A DNA stretch of 64,000 nucleotides from Ruminococcus sp. Phil11 (GTDB lineage: Bacteria; Bacillota; Clostridia; Oscillospirales; Ruminococcaceae), in assembly GCA_001940925.1 (NCBI GenBank), contig MSGZ01000021.1, positions 26,999-90,998 of the forward strand, in the 5' to 3' direction. The notes beneath the pieces were generated by a model. That model ran no database searches. It had not been told where the DNA came from and saw only the letters and a list, made by a program, of their open reading frames with translations. Below are positions 10,900-21,188 of this stretch, piece by piece. Numbering within the stretch: the stretch's first letter is position 1; every line of letters starts with the position of its first letter. The translations under genes were made by a program, and so were the position numbers.

Positions 10900-11973
10900 A
10901 TGTCAAATAAACGCAGGGTCCGCTGGGACCGTGTCGCGCTTGCGGTCATTGTTCTGGTCGCCCTGATCTTTTTGCTCGGCTCCTGTGTGTCAGGCTGCTC
11001 CAAGGATGATCCGGACGACGGCCTCACAACTGCGAACAGCGAGCCGGATACCGCACCGCAGGACGAACCGGCTGTGCCCGCAACAACGCCGCCGCCTGCA
11101 AATGCCGCGGATGCTTCCATGGTCAATGTGCCGATCGTCATTCACGATTCCGATTCACTCATTCAGCTTCCGGGCGGAGAAAGCTCCGCTTCGGATTCGA
11201 CGGAGACCGAAACGGTCCCGGCACTTCCGGCAGGCTACCAGATGGTGCCGGTCAAGCTGAGTGCCATGTATGCCGGAACGCTTGTGCTCGTCAATAAGGA
11301 TAATCCGAGCAAGCTTTCCGCAGAGGAGCTCGATCTGGAACAGGTCTACTACGCGGAGGATAAACCGGATACCTACGAAATTTCCTATCCGGGACATACT
11401 TCCCTGAACCGCACGGCACTTTCACAGTTCAACCGGCTGATGAAGTCGTACTACAGCGCAACGAGCAATCAGGAGATCATGTTCAATTACGGCTATCTGG
11501 ATACCGGCAAGGAAAAGAGCAATCCGGATTCCCCGAGTGCTTACGATATCCAGCTGCATATCAAGCGCAATGACGGCGGTTATGAGTACATCTCCAATAT
11601 TGCACCGTATTCGTGGCTGTTTGAGCATATGGCGAGCTACGGCTTCGTGCTCCGTTATCCGCAGGATAAATCGGAGATCACCGGCGAGCGCGGCGGCTAT
11701 ACCGCGATCCGTTATGTCGGCACGCCCCATGCATCCTATATGGCCGAGGAAAACCTCTGTCTGGAGGAATATCTCGACCGGCTCAAGACCAGACACCGCT
11801 TCGGCGGCCCTGTTCTGGAATATGTCACAAACAAAACGAAATATCATATCTATTATGTTCCGGTGGACAGCACCTCGACCGGCGATCCGGAAATTCCGGT
11901 TCCGTCCAGCGGACAGTATGAAATTTCCGGCAACAATTCCGACGGCTTTATCGTGACCGCGATCGTCGGGTAA
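10900..11973 (+). CDS. Hypothetical exported/membrane-anchored protein
   Basis: N-terminal hydrophobic segment followed by a low-complexity linker. Confidence 0.55.
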   Translation: MSNKRRVRWDRVALAVIVLVALIFLLGSCVSGCSKDDPDDGLTTANSEPDTAPQDEPAVPATTPPPANAADASMVNVPIVIHDSDSLIQLPGGESSASDSTETETVPALPAGYQMVPVKLSAMYAGTLVLVNKDNPSKLSAEELDLEQVYYAEDKPDTYEISYPGHTSLNRTALSQFNRLMKSYYSATSNQEIMFNYGYLDTGKEKSNPDSPSAYDIQLHIKRNDGGYEYISNIAPYSWLFEHMASYGFVLRYPQDKSEITGERGGYTAIRYVGTPHASYMAEENLCLEEYLDRLKTRHRFGGPVLEYVTNKTKYHIYYVPVDSTSTGDPEIPVPSSGQYEISGNNSDGFIVTAIVG

Positions 11974-12073
11974 TATTGACAACAGGAGTGCGCAGTGTGC
12001 TCTTTCAGAATGCAGCCTGCATCCTGAAAGACTGCGCACTCCGTTTCCGTTCTCATGAGGGGAGGCGAACAGA

Positions 12074-12670
12074 ATGACAGAGAAGAATCCGAAGCAGGCG
12101 GGACTGCTTTCCCGCGCCGCGGAATGGCTGCGCAGACAGCTCCCGGGCAGGAGAGAGGCCTCCGTGGTGATCCTGCCGAAGCGGGCTTCCTGCTTTCACG
12201 GCGCACTCGCGATCTCGCTGCCGTCGGATTTCCATGCGGACAGCCGGGAGAAGGATCAGCTGCTGTTTACCGGGCAGAAATCCGGGCTGCAGATGTCCGT
12301 GATGCGGATGCCGTTCAGCAGACCGCTCCGCGAGGTCACGGCAGCCGACCTGCAGATTTCGTTCCGGAAGCTGCTGCTGCCATCCCTGACGCCGAAGCTC
12401 GAATACGGCTATCTGCGGCATTCCCCGACGCTGACCGCTGTCTGGGTGCATCCGGCCAAACGGAAAAAGCTCCGGCGCGGCAATGTGGACGTCACGCTGG
12501 AGCAGGGCGAAGAAAAAACCGTCCTGCACCTGATCCAGGTGCGAAAGACGGTGTTTCTCCTGTTATTCCGGCATGTGACCGCCGCACAGGAGGCAACGGT
12601 CAATGCCATGATCTATTCCGTTTCGGCGGATCCCGGAAAGACCGCAGACCCCGGAAAGCCGGAGCCTTAA
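12074..12670 (+). CDS. Hypothetical protein
   Basis: ORF with typical codon bias for this genome. Confidence 0.45.
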   Translation: MTEKNPKQAGLLSRAAEWLRRQLPGRREASVVILPKRASCFHGALAISLPSDFHADSREKDQLLFTGQKSGLQMSVMRMPFSRPLREVTAADLQISFRKLLLPSLTPKLEYGYLRHSPTLTAVWVHPAKRKKLRRGNVDVTLEQGEEKTVLHLIQVRKTVFLLLFRHVTAAQEATVNAMIYSVSADPGKTADPGKPEP

Positions 12671-13161
12671 TAGCCCTTTGTGATATCCTCAGAAAGGGAA
12701 TCGTCCTGCTCGATCCAGTCCTCTGTCCGGATCGTGAAGTGACGGTTCTCATCCTGCCGGATGATGACCTGTTCGATGCCGGCATTGAGGATCAGACGCT
12801 TGCACATGGAACATGGCTCCACGGCACCGTCCAGCTTGTCGGTCTTGGCATCGTGACAGGCAAGGTACAGTGTTGCACCGAGCAGGTCTGCGCGGCTGGC
12901 ACTGATGATCGCATTGGCCTCTGCGTGGACGCTCCGGCACAGCTCATACCGCTGGCCGCGCGGGACGCCCATGCGCTCGCGGTAGCAGAAATCGAGATCG
13001 CTGCAGTTCTGACGGCCGCGCGGGGCACCGTTATAGCCGGTCGAGATGATCTCGTCGTTCTTGACGACGATCGCGCCGAATTTCCGCCGCAGACATGTGC
13101 TGCGTTCGGAGACCGCTTCGGCGATATCCAGATAGTAATTGGTCTTGTCTCTGCGTTCCAT
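12667..13161 (-). CDS. dCMP/cytidine deaminase family protein (ComEB-like)
   Basis: HAEANAI and PCSMCKRLILNAGI zinc-binding motifs; start MERRDKTNYYLDIA. Confidence 0.9.
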   Translation of the reverse strand: MERRDKTNYYLDIAEAVSERSTCLRRKFGAIVVKNDEIISTGYNGAPRGRQNCSDLDFCYRERMGVPRGQRYELCRSVHAEANAIISASRADLLGATLYLACHDAKTDKLDGAVEPCSMCKRLILNAGIEQVIIRQDENRHFTIRTEDWIEQDDSLSEDITKGY

Positions 13162-13276
13162 GGGGAGCACTCCTTTTTTCGTATGATCTGCGGCGCGGAC
13201 TCCGCACCGGAATGACAACCTCATTATAACAGATATCAAAAGAAAAAGCAAGAGACAATTCAGACAGGAGACTGTT

Positions 13277-13717
13277 ATGCTGAAAATCACCATTGACCAG
13301 ATGTACGGGTATCTGGCCGATTTTTTTGAATCCTGTACATGGAGCACAGGCGCACTGACAGAGGCCGGCAACAGCCTGATCGAACGGATTGCATTTGAGC
13401 AGCGGCCTGAAACGGTAAGCGTGGTCAGAAAAAACAAAACCTATGACAGCGGCAGGGTCGTGGAGGCACTGCTTGATGTGCTCAATACGCTTGTGAACAG
13501 TCACAATGTTGCACACTGTCTGAACTTTGCGCCGCTGCTTCCGCTGATTCCGGATTTTGATCAGGAGAAAACGGATTATATTCTGTATATTCTCGCCTGT
13601 ACCGGCGACCCGCAATACGAGGCACTGATCCGAAGAGAGACAGCAAGATTTCCGGAGCTGAATCCGGAAGAATATCTTTCCGAGCTGCGCGGGCGTGCCG
13701 GCGGCAGACAGGACTGA
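13277..13717 (+). CDS. Hypothetical protein
   Basis: ORF with upstream AGGAG, preceding ksgA. Confidence 0.5.
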   Translation: MLKITIDQMYGYLADFFESCTWSTGALTEAGNSLIERIAFEQRPETVSVVRKNKTYDSGRVVEALLDVLNTLVNSHNVAHCLNFAPLLPLIPDFDQEKTDYILYILACTGDPQYEALIRRETARFPELNPEEYLSELRGRAGGRQD

Positions 13718-13732
13718 AAGGAGCTGGGCATT

Positions 13733-14587
13733 TTGCAGGAACTGACCGATATGCAGTATATCCGGACGCTGGCAAAGCGTCACAATTTTTCGTTTTCCAA
13801 GGGGCTCGGACAGAACTTCCTGATTGACCCTGAGGTCTGTCCCGCGATCGCCGAATACGGCATTCCGTCAAAAGAATGCGGCGTGCTGGAGATCGGCACG
13901 GGCTTCGGCGTGCTGACGCAGCAGCTCGCGATGCGCTCGGAGCAGGTCGTCGCGGTCGAGCTTGACCGGCGGCTCCAGCCTGTCCTTGCCGAAACCCTCG
14001 CTGAATTCGAGAATATCTCCGTCGTCTGGCAGGATATCATGAAGGTCGATCCGGCGGAATTTCTGAAGGAGCATTTCGGGGCGCGGGAGGTCGCGGTCTG
14101 CGCGAATCTGCCGTATTATATCACCTCGCCGATTCTGATGCATCTGCTGGAATCCGGCGCGAAATTCCGCAGCATCACCGTCATGGTGCAGAAGGAAGCC
14201 GCAGAGCGTCTCTGCGCGGAGATCGGCAGCAGACAGGCCGGTGCGGTCACGGCGGCGGTGCGTCTCCGCGGCGATGCGGAGCAGCTGTTCGGCGTCCCGC
14301 GGGATGCGTTCTATCCCGCGCCGAAGGTCGATTCCGCAGTCATCCGCATCACGCCCTACGACACGCCCCTCTGTACGCCGGAGCAGCTGCATCAGGTGCT
14401 GAAGATCGTGAAGGCCGGCTTTGCGCAGCGCAGAAAGACCGCGGCCAATGCGCTGGCATCCGGGCTGGGGCTTTCCAGAGAACAGGTGACGGACGCGCTC
14501 GCTGAATGCGGACAGGATGCGAATGTCCGCTTTGAGCAGCTGGATCAGGAAACGCTGCTCCGGCTCGCGAATGCGCTGAAACAATAA
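13733..14587 (+). CDS. ksgA: 16S rRNA dimethyladenosine transferase
   Basis: GQNFLID, EIGTGFGVLT, NLPYYITSPI motifs. Confidence 0.95.
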   Translation: MQELTDMQYIRTLAKRHNFSFSKGLGQNFLIDPEVCPAIAEYGIPSKECGVLEIGTGFGVLTQQLAMRSEQVVAVELDRRLQPVLAETLAEFENISVVWQDIMKVDPAEFLKEHFGAREVAVCANLPYYITSPILMHLLESGAKFRSITVMVQKEAAERLCAEIGSRQAGAVTAAVRLRGDAEQLFGVPRDAFYPAPKVDSAVIRITPYDTPLCTPEQLHQVLKIVKAGFAQRRKTAANALASGLGLSREQVTDALAECGQDANVRFEQLDQETLLRLANALKQ

Positions 14588-14921
14588 CGCACACCGTTCA
14601 GATGCCTGCCGGTAGGCGGATTTTCGGCCGCAGTACCCGCAGAAAGTCAAAAACAGCCGCGGATTCCGCCGCGAAATGGTCAGAATCTCCAAAATATGCG
14701 GAATCCCTGCCGTTACGCGAAAAAATGCTTGACAAAACTGCCGTTTTGTGGTATGATTATTTTACCTCTTTGCGGAGGTGCTTTTGTTGTGCCCGCATTC
14801 CGGCGGATGCTATCGTGCTTCGGCATCCCGCGGATGCCCCGGAAAGAGGGAGGCAAACTTTCTTCCGCAGCCTTGCCCTGCGGCGCGGCAAGCGGAAAAT
14901 TTCATACAGGAGGTGCCGACC

Positions 14922-15071
14922 ATGCGTGTCAAGATCACACTTGCTTGCACAGAGTGCAAAAACAGAAACTATGTTTCCAAGAAGAACAAGAAGAATGACC
15001 CCGACAGAATCGAAATGATGAAGCACTGCAGACACTGCAACAAGCATACGCTGCATAAGGAAACCAAGTAA
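14922..15071 (+). CDS. rpmG: 50S ribosomal protein L33
   Basis: [49 protein letters not shown]. Confidence 0.96.
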   Translation: MRVKITLACTECKNRNYVSKKNKKNDPDRIEMMKHCRHCNKHTLHKETK

Positions 15072-15128
15072 GAATCCCGACCGTCGTTCCGCAGCGTCCT
15101 GCTGACAGGAACAGAAAGGAACAAACCT

Positions 15129-15392
15129 ATGGCGAAGGACAAGGAGGTCGCTGCCGCCGAAAAGGAAAAGAAGGCAGCGAAGAACAAGGAATCGTCCAAG
15201 AGCGGCGGGATTTCCAAGTGGTTCAAGGATCTCAAGCTTGAGCTGAAAAAGGTCGTCTGGCCGGACAAGAAAACGGTGGTCAACAACAGCATCGTCGTTT
15301 TCGCAGCAATGCTCGCATTCGCCGCTTATACCTTCCTGCTGGACAAGGGCTTCCTTTGGCTCTTCCAGTTCGCGATCAGCGGCAAAAAGTAA
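15129..15392 (+). CDS. secE: Preprotein translocase subunit SecE
   Basis: WFKDLKLELKKVVWPDKKTVVNNS motif; between rpmG and nusG. Confidence 0.95.
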   Translation: MAKDKEVAAAEKEKKAAKNKESSKSGGISKWFKDLKLELKKVVWPDKKTVVNNSIVVFAAMLAFAAYTFLLDKGFLWLFQFAISGKK

Positions 15393-15447
15393 GATGATGC
15401 AGGGCTGCACACAGGCAGTGCGCAATATTGAGTGAAGGCAGGGAATT

Positions 15448-15990
15448 GTGATGAATGAGAATAATACCCAGAAACCAGAGTGGTATGTGATTCATACCTA
15501 TTCCGGCTACGAAAACAAGGTTGCGCAGAGCATTGTCAAAAAGGCCGAGAATCAGCAGCTCACCGACAAGATCCTTGAGGTACAGATCCCGACTGAGCAG
15601 GTGCGCGAGATCACGGATGGCAAGGAGAAGGAGATCACCAGAAAGATCTTCCCCGGCTACGTGCTCGTGCGGATGATTCACAATGACGAGGTCGCTTATC
15701 TGATCCGCTCAATCCGCGGTGTCACAGGCTTCCTCGGAGCAGAGCCCAATCACCCGATCCCGCTGACACCCAACGAGATCGCTGCAATGGGCGTCGATCT
15801 CGGCGAGACCGTCGAGATCAATCTCAGCGTCGGTGATCCCGTCCGGATCGTCGGCACTGCGATGGACGGCTTTACCGGTGTTGTCCAGAGCATCGACATC
15901 GAAGCAGGCACCTGCATGGTGCTCGTCTCCATGTTCGGTCAGGAAACACCGACCCAGTTCGCGCTCACCGATGTGGCGCGCGATAACTGA
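15448..15990 (+). CDS. nusG: Transcription termination/antitermination protein NusG
   Basis: WYVIHTYSGYENKV..., KIFPGYVLV; KOW-like C-terminus. Confidence 0.96.
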   Translation: MMNENNTQKPEWYVIHTYSGYENKVAQSIVKKAENQQLTDKILEVQIPTEQVREITDGKEKEITRKIFPGYVLVRMIHNDEVAYLIRSIRGVTGFLGAEPNHPIPLTPNEIAAMGVDLGETVEINLSVGDPVRIVGTAMDGFTGVVQSIDIEAGTCMVLVSMFGQETPTQFALTDVARDN

Positions 15991-16095
15991 GAACGCCGTC
16001 AGCATTTGCAGACAGCGGAAACCGCTGTCGTGGGAGAGATAGCCTGAAATACGGTTATCCCGCCATACACCACATTATTTGGAGGTAAAATTACC

Positions 16096-16521
16096 ATGGC
16101 ACAGAAAGTAGTTGGCTTTATTAAGCTTCAGATCGCCGCAGGCAAGGCAACTCCTGCTCCGCCTGTCGGTCCGGCGCTCGGTCAGCACGGCGTGAACATC
16201 ATGGGCTTCTGCAAGGAGTTCAATGAGCGCACCAAGAACGATGCCGGCATGATCATTCCGGTCATCATCACCGTTTATGCAGACCGTTCCTTCACCTTTA
16301 TCACGAAGACTCCGCCCGCAGCTGTTCTGATTAAGAAGGCTTGCGGTATCGAGAAGGCTTCCGGCGTTCCGAACAAGAACAAGGTCGCAACCATCACCAA
16401 GGAGCAGATCCAGAAGATCGCTGAGACCAAGATGCCTGACCTGAATGCAGCTTCCCTTGAGGCAGCTATGAGCATGATCGCAGGTACTGCCCGCTCCATG
16501 GGCGTTGTCGTCGCCGACTGA
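16096..16521 (+). CDS. rplK: 50S ribosomal protein L11
   Basis: [34 protein letters not shown]. Confidence 0.97.
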   Translation: MAQKVVGFIKLQIAAGKATPAPPVGPALGQHGVNIMGFCKEFNERTKNDAGMIIPVIITVYADRSFTFITKTPPAAVLIKKACGIEKASGVPNKNKVATITKEQIQKIAETKMPDLNAASLEAAMSMIAGTARSMGVVVAD

Positions 16522-16610
16522 GTCCGGTACTCCCCGTGGGAGGATTTTTCCGTCAGCCGGAGTCCAGACTCCGGCATACCACAGATTGATGATAAAGGAG
16601 TTTTTCATAA

Positions 16611-17306
16611 ATGAAACACGGTAAGAAATATGTCGAAAGCGCAAAGGTGCTTGATAAGGCAAAGCTCTATGAGCCGAACGATGCTCTGAGCACTGTTTGC
16701 CAGCTCGCAAAGGCAAAGTTTGACGAGACCGTTGAGGCGCACATCCGCCTCGGCGTTGACTCCCGCCATGCAGATCAGCAGGTCCGCGGTGCAGTCGTTC
16801 TGCCGAACGGCACCGGTAAGACCGTCCGTGCACTCGTCTTCTGCAAAGAGGATAAGTACGAGGCGGCTAAGGCAGCAGGTGCTGACTATGTCGGCGGTCT
16901 GGATCTCGTCGAGAAGATCCAGAAGGAAAACTGGATGGATTTCGATGTCGTCATCGCTTCTCCGGATATGATGGGCGTCGTCGGCCGTCTCGGTAAGGTT
17001 CTCGGCCCGCGCGGCCTCATGCCGAACCCGAAGGCCGGTACCGTTTCTCCGGACGTTGCAAAGGCTGTTCAGGAAGCCAAGGCCGGTAAGATCGAGTACC
17101 GTCTTGACAAGTCCAACATCATTCACTGCCCGATCGGCAAGGTTTCCTTCGGTGCCGAAAAGCTCGAGGAGAACTTCAATACTCTGCTCGAAGCAGTCGT
17201 GAAGGCAAAGCCGGCAGCAGCAAAGGGTACTTACCTGCGCTCTGTTACCGTCGCTTCCACCATGGGCGTCGGTGTTCCGGTCCTCACCACCAAGTTCGGT
17301 GTGTAA
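16611..17306 (+). CDS. rplA: 50S ribosomal protein L1
   Basis: [16 protein letters not shown]..., [14 protein letters not shown]. Confidence 0.97.
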   Translation: MKHGKKYVESAKVLDKAKLYEPNDALSTVCQLAKAKFDETVEAHIRLGVDSRHADQQVRGAVVLPNGTGKTVRALVFCKEDKYEAAKAAGADYVGGLDLVEKIQKENWMDFDVVIASPDMMGVVGRLGKVLGPRGLMPNPKAGTVSPDVAKAVQEAKAGKIEYRLDKSNIIHCPIGKVSFGAEKLEENFNTLLEAVVKAKPAAAKGTYLRSVTVASTMGVGVPVLTTKFGV

Positions 17307-17389
17307 TTCGTGATCATAAAGCGGAAAAGGGAACGGCTGATGCCGTTTCCCTTCCGATCCGCTTTTTCTTCGCTGACACTTGACAAAAT

Positions 17390-17408
17390 CACGATTCTAT
17401 GGTATAAT
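17390..17408 (+). promoter_or_regulatory. Promoter of tRNA-Lys (elements at the ends of a 17-nt spacer)
   Basis: TTGACA (17390) and TATAAT (17403); spacer close to consensus. Confidence 0.65.
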
Positions 17409-17422
17409 ATCTAAGTTGCTAT

Positions 17423-17495
17423 GAGAAATTAGCTCAGTTGGCAGAGCATCTCCCTTTTAAGGAGAGGGTCGAGGGTTCGAGCCCCTCATTTCTCA
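17423..17495 (+). tRNA. tRNA-Lys(UUU)
   Basis: Full cloverleaf: GAGAAAT/ATTTCTC acceptor, loop CTTTTAA, GGTTCGAGCC T-arm. Confidence 0.95.
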
Positions 17496-17566
17496 CTCAT
17501 GAATATTTCGTAAATACGCTGTTTTCCTGTATCGGGAGAACAGCGTATTTTATTGTCAAATGGGCT

Positions 17567-17588
17567 TTGGACACTATTTGGACACTAC
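17567..17588 (+). repeat. Two tandem copies of the 11-mer TTGGACACTAY at the left end of element copy 1
   Basis: TTGGACACTAT TTGGACACTAC; same motif at 40659. Confidence 0.8.
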
Positions 17589-17839
17589 GCGAAAAATGGA
17601 CACCAAGCGGCGCGCTTTTTGAGCGAACAACGAGCCGGATTTTTGGAATTTTATGGATTTTCTTGCAAAAATGGCGTTTGTTGAAAACGTAGAATTTTGA
17701 TGCTGATTTTTAGGTATAATGCCAAGGCGGGCTTGCCTTGTGATTTGAGGCGGATTGTGGTATAATATAGGTGATCAGATGGTGATGATGTGGCTAATTT
17801 AGAATGATAGTATTATTCGGTGAAAAAGGGAGAAGCAAA

Positions 17840-18541
17840 ATGACTTGCTCAGATATAATAAGCAGTATCGGCATAGCGATTGAAATCGTTGTTGCGATTT
17901 TAACCTTGTTAACACTGAAAGCTGCAATCCAAGCCAACAAACAAAACCGTGAAGAAATCATACAGGCGCAAAAAGCAATTCAGACATCAATTAAAATACA
18001 GGAGCAATCTAAAAATATAGAACTGCTCAATAACCGAATAGCTGTTTTAGATAAAATCGAACAATACGAAAAACCTCATTTAAAAAATGACCTACTTCCA
18101 CATGTTGCATTTGGGATTTATGATAAAGTGTCAGAAAACGAATTGCGCATTTTGTTTAGTGATGATCGTGGAATAGTCAATGCTTTTAAGGAAATATGCG
18201 AATGTATCAGCAACGCTCATATGATTGAGAAACAGCTAAAATCTTTTTATCACGGTTTTTGCCAGAGGGACAGTATAGGACAAATCATCAATCCGGTTTG
18301 GGAACAAATCCATCAATATGAGACTCTCTCTGGACAGACGGATTCTGAGACAGCGGAATTTATTGACTATTGTAACGATCATGTCTATACTGACAGTGAA
18401 AGCATGGAAACATTTAATTACCTCGCGCTCAAACAAGCAATGAACGATAATAGCAAGAAATTTGAAGACGCGAAAACATCTTTAATAATGAAAATCAGAG
18501 TTTTTATAGATGAATCTATCAAGCCCATTGATTTTACATAA
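17840..18541 (+). CDS. Membrane-anchored coiled-coil protein of unknown function (cargo gene)
   Basis: N-terminal transmembrane segment IGIAIEIVVAILTLLTLKAAI then a long helical region; start at MTCSDIISS after AGGGAGA. Confidence 0.65.
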   Translation: MTCSDIISSIGIAIEIVVAILTLLTLKAAIQANKQNREEIIQAQKAIQTSIKIQEQSKNIELLNNRIAVLDKIEQYEKPHLKNDLLPHVAFGIYDKVSENELRILFSDDRGIVNAFKEICECISNAHMIEKQLKSFYHGFCQRDSIGQIINPVWEQIHQYETLSGQTDSETAEFIDYCNDHVYTDSESMETFNYLALKQAMNDNSKKFEDAKTSLIMKIRVFIDESIKPIDFT

Positions 18542-18555
18542 TGAATTCTAAACTG

Positions 18556-18592
18556 AAAACGGGAACCGACACACAGCCGGTTCCCGTTTCGT
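18556..18592 (+). terminator. Intrinsic terminator after the cargo gene (repeated at 41835)
   Basis: aaacgggaaccgacacacagccggttcccgttt. Confidence 0.75.
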
Positions 18593-18614
18593 TATACCCT
18601 TTTGTTGTTGGAGC

Positions 18615-20522
18615 TCATTTTCTCCGCGAAGACATCCGCGGCGGTTCCTGCCGTGCATCGGCATCGGTCTGGCCGTTCGGGACAGCACCGCTCTCTGCTT
18701 TTCGCCGCTGATCTTCCTGCCGTTCCAATACTTGCAGGAAAGAGCCGCCGAGCACCTGCTCTGCCGTCGTCAGATAACCGACCGCCTCGCGCAGTTCCGC
18801 CTCTGCCTGCCGCAGATTGTCAGTCACATTCTGCCGATATGATTTGGCTTTTTCAATCCTTTGCTCCGATTCCCGCCAGTTGCCCGCGTTAAGATACGAC
18901 TCCTTTCTGAGCATTTCGCGAGCCTCTTCCGGCGTAAAACGGGCAGACTGCTTGTTGTAAAACACAATCTGCGCACATTCCACCAAATCCTCATGATGCC
19001 GCACATAGCTGTCGAGTTCTTCCAGGCGCTCTGTCAGTTCATTGACCTCCTGCTGCTTCTTTTCTGCATCCCGCCGCATCGAATCGAGTGTCGCGCCCTG
19101 ATTGATCTTCGCATTCAGCGCGGCTAGCCTGTCCAGCTCGGCATCATTCTGCCACGTCAGAATGCCTTTCGGGTTCTTCTTGCGGACGGGGAGGTACCCG
19201 TCTGAAAAACAAACCGTGTAGCGCTGCATCATTTCGAGAACGCGGAGGTTCGGCGCGTACATATCCCTTGCCGATTGAATCATCTGCGCGAGATTTCTCT
19301 CATACGTTGCCTTGATCTCCAGCCGGTTCCGCAGCACATCTTCACTGTAAGCGCTGCCGAGCGATTTTAGCCGGATATAGTTCTTGCCGTCCGCCGGTCT
19401 GACTGCAATGTATTTGCCGAGCCTGATTTCGTAGTGTGCATCGCAGAGCCGCTGCAAAAGCTGATCGAAATCTTTCGACATCATCAGCAGTCGGTCAATG
19501 TCATCACGAAGTTTGTCACGCCGGGAGGTCGGCTGTTTCTTGTACTGCGCTTCGATTCTTCTGATCGCATCGACAAAACATTCCTGCGCCTCAAAGCCGT
19601 TCTCAGTTTCGCGGTACGGGATCTCTTCCCGATCAAGCACAGCCTGAACGAATGCCCGCTTGTCATCATCCGCATAGAAGAATGACTTATACGGCGAGTA
19701 CATCTGCTCTTTCATTGAGGCGTTGATAGATGTCAGCTGCGCGATCTGTTGTTTCATCCGGAGCGCCTCCCGGATATCTTCCGGTTCGACGCGCTGCTTC
19801 TCACGAAAGACTGCTGAGTTTCGTTTGGCGTCCTGCCAGCGTTTGTATTCCTCGACGGTAAGATGATGATGATGCGCCTGCTTGTCTTCACGCTGACAAT
19901 CATGCTGCCGGAGCAGTTGTTCCAGTTCCCGGCGCTCACGTTCTTCCCAGATCACCAACTGATTAACGCCGCTGTTCTTTGCGGTGATGCCCATCTCTTT
20001 CAATGCTGCCCGCATCGAAACGCCTTTGCTCAATCCGCGCTGTCGTCCCTCGGTATAGAACGGCACGAAGTCGATGTGCAGATGCGGTGATGCTTCATCG
20101 AGATGCATGACACTGTTGAACACATGAAGGTTTTTGTTGCGCTCCTGAAACTTCGCAGCGTACTCCGCGAGAATCTTCTGCGCGATTTCTGCGCGTGGAC
20201 TGCCGCAGGGTGTATCCTTGCAGTCACCGAGCTGCACGATCAATTCATAGAACGGTTCCTCTCTTTTGCCGGATGCGATGTGCGAATAATAGTCTTTGAT
20301 GCGTCGGCATGGCTGCTTCTGTTTTGCATTGTAATCGTCGATTGCCGCGCCGAACAGTTCCGCGTATGCCTCGTGAATATCCTGCTGCTTGAAGAAAATG
20401 TTGTTCTGCATCTGATCGCGGCGGATGTTTCTTGCAATGAAGTCGCGGTTATTGTGCGCAAGATTTGCGCCGTGGGGATTGCTTGCCTTGCCGAGTGTGA
20501 CGCTGATACTGAATCGTTCCAT
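18615..20522 (-). CDS. Mob/Pre (MobV) family plasmid mobilization relaxase
   Basis: MERFSISVTLGKASNPHGANLAHNNRDF; HLDEASPHLHIDFVPF catalytic motif. Confidence 0.88.
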   Translation of the reverse strand: MERFSISVTLGKASNPHGANLAHNNRDFIARNIRRDQMQNNIFFKQQDIHEAYAELFGAAIDDYNAKQKQPCRRIKDYYSHIASGKREEPFYELIVQLGDCKDTPCGSPRAEIAQKILAEYAAKFQERNKNLHVFNSVMHLDEASPHLHIDFVPFYTEGRQRGLSKGVSMRAALKEMGITAKNSGVNQLVIWEERERRELEQLLRQHDCQREDKQAHHHHLTVEEYKRWQDAKRNSAVFREKQRVEPEDIREALRMKQQIAQLTSINASMKEQMYSPYKSFFYADDDKRAFVQAVLDREEIPYRETENGFEAQECFVDAIRRIEAQYKKQPTSRRDKLRDDIDRLLMMSKDFDQLLQRLCDAHYEIRLGKYIAVRPADGKNYIRLKSLGSAYSEDVLRNRLEIKATYERNLAQMIQSARDMYAPNLRVLEMMQRYTVCFSDGYLPVRKKNPKGILTWQNDAELDRLAALNAKINQGATLDSMRRDAEKKQQEVNELTERLEELDSYVRHHEDLVECAQIVFYNKQSARFTPEEAREMLRKESYLNAGNWRESEQRIEKAKSYRQNVTDNLRQAEAELREAVGYLTTAEQVLGGSFLQVLERQEDQRRKAESGAVPNGQTDADARQEPPRMSSRRK

Positions 20523-20663
20523 TTGTCCTCCTTATCTCTTTTTTCAGCCGGAGAACAGCTGAAATCACGCTTTTTGTACCGTTTTGCAAACTGAATCAAT
20601 AGATTACCCAATATCAGTAATGCATGACGGGTTTCCGTCCATGAACTACTGATTTCCGGGGCC

Positions 20664-21188
20664 TCAGGTGGCCTTTGTCTGCTCCGCAGCTTGGGAATTC
20701 CCCAACCATTTGCGATACCGATGTCCGATTTCCGGATAATAGTCGTGTATATCTCTTGCGGTCAGCGCAAGGTAAAGGCCCATCAGCGAGATCATCTTCT
20801 CGGCTTCGTTGTCGAAGAAGTAGATCAGCACCTCGTCCATGTCGCCGCGTCGGATCGGTTTTCCGTATCGCGTGATTTTGTCGCGGAGTGCTTTCGCCAT
20901 GTCACCGAACGCGCACTCGCTGCCGCCGAGTACCATTGTATCAAGCATCGAGAGCAGCGCATTGGCCTGATCTCTCTCAAGGCATACTTTGATCGGACCG
21001 AGCTTGTTTTTGAATCCGGCCACTCCTGCATCACTCCTCTTCCGTTGTTTTATTGCTTGATGATGATCGTGCAGCTCTTTCTTTGAGTGCGGTGAAGCGT
21101 CTGTCCTCTCCCTGCACATGAAACGTCGCCGCACGCTCAAACATTCTGCTGACGATTCGTTTCTGTGTAAGGTCGGCGGGTGCTGCAA
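20664..21188 (-). CDS. Hypothetical element-encoded protein (start uncertain, overlaps dnaC-like gene)
   Basis: ORF between the relaxase and DnaC-like genes; the N-terminal part of the listed ORF overlaps the upstream gene, so the true start is probably near 21030. Confidence 0.5.
   Translation of the reverse strand: MQHPPTLHRNESSAECLSVRRRFMCRERTDASPHSKKELHDHHQAIKQRKRSDAGVAGFKNKLGPIKVCLERDQANALLSMLDTMVLGGSECAFGDMAKALRDKITRYGKPIRRGDMDEVLIYFFDNEAEKMISLMGLYLALTARDIHDYYPEIGHRYRKWLGNSQAAEQTKAT

Noticed and set aside
12055-13215. 386-aa ORF overlapping two genes
   Set aside because: Spans a plausible hypothetical gene and the antisense of the deaminase gene; no motif support.
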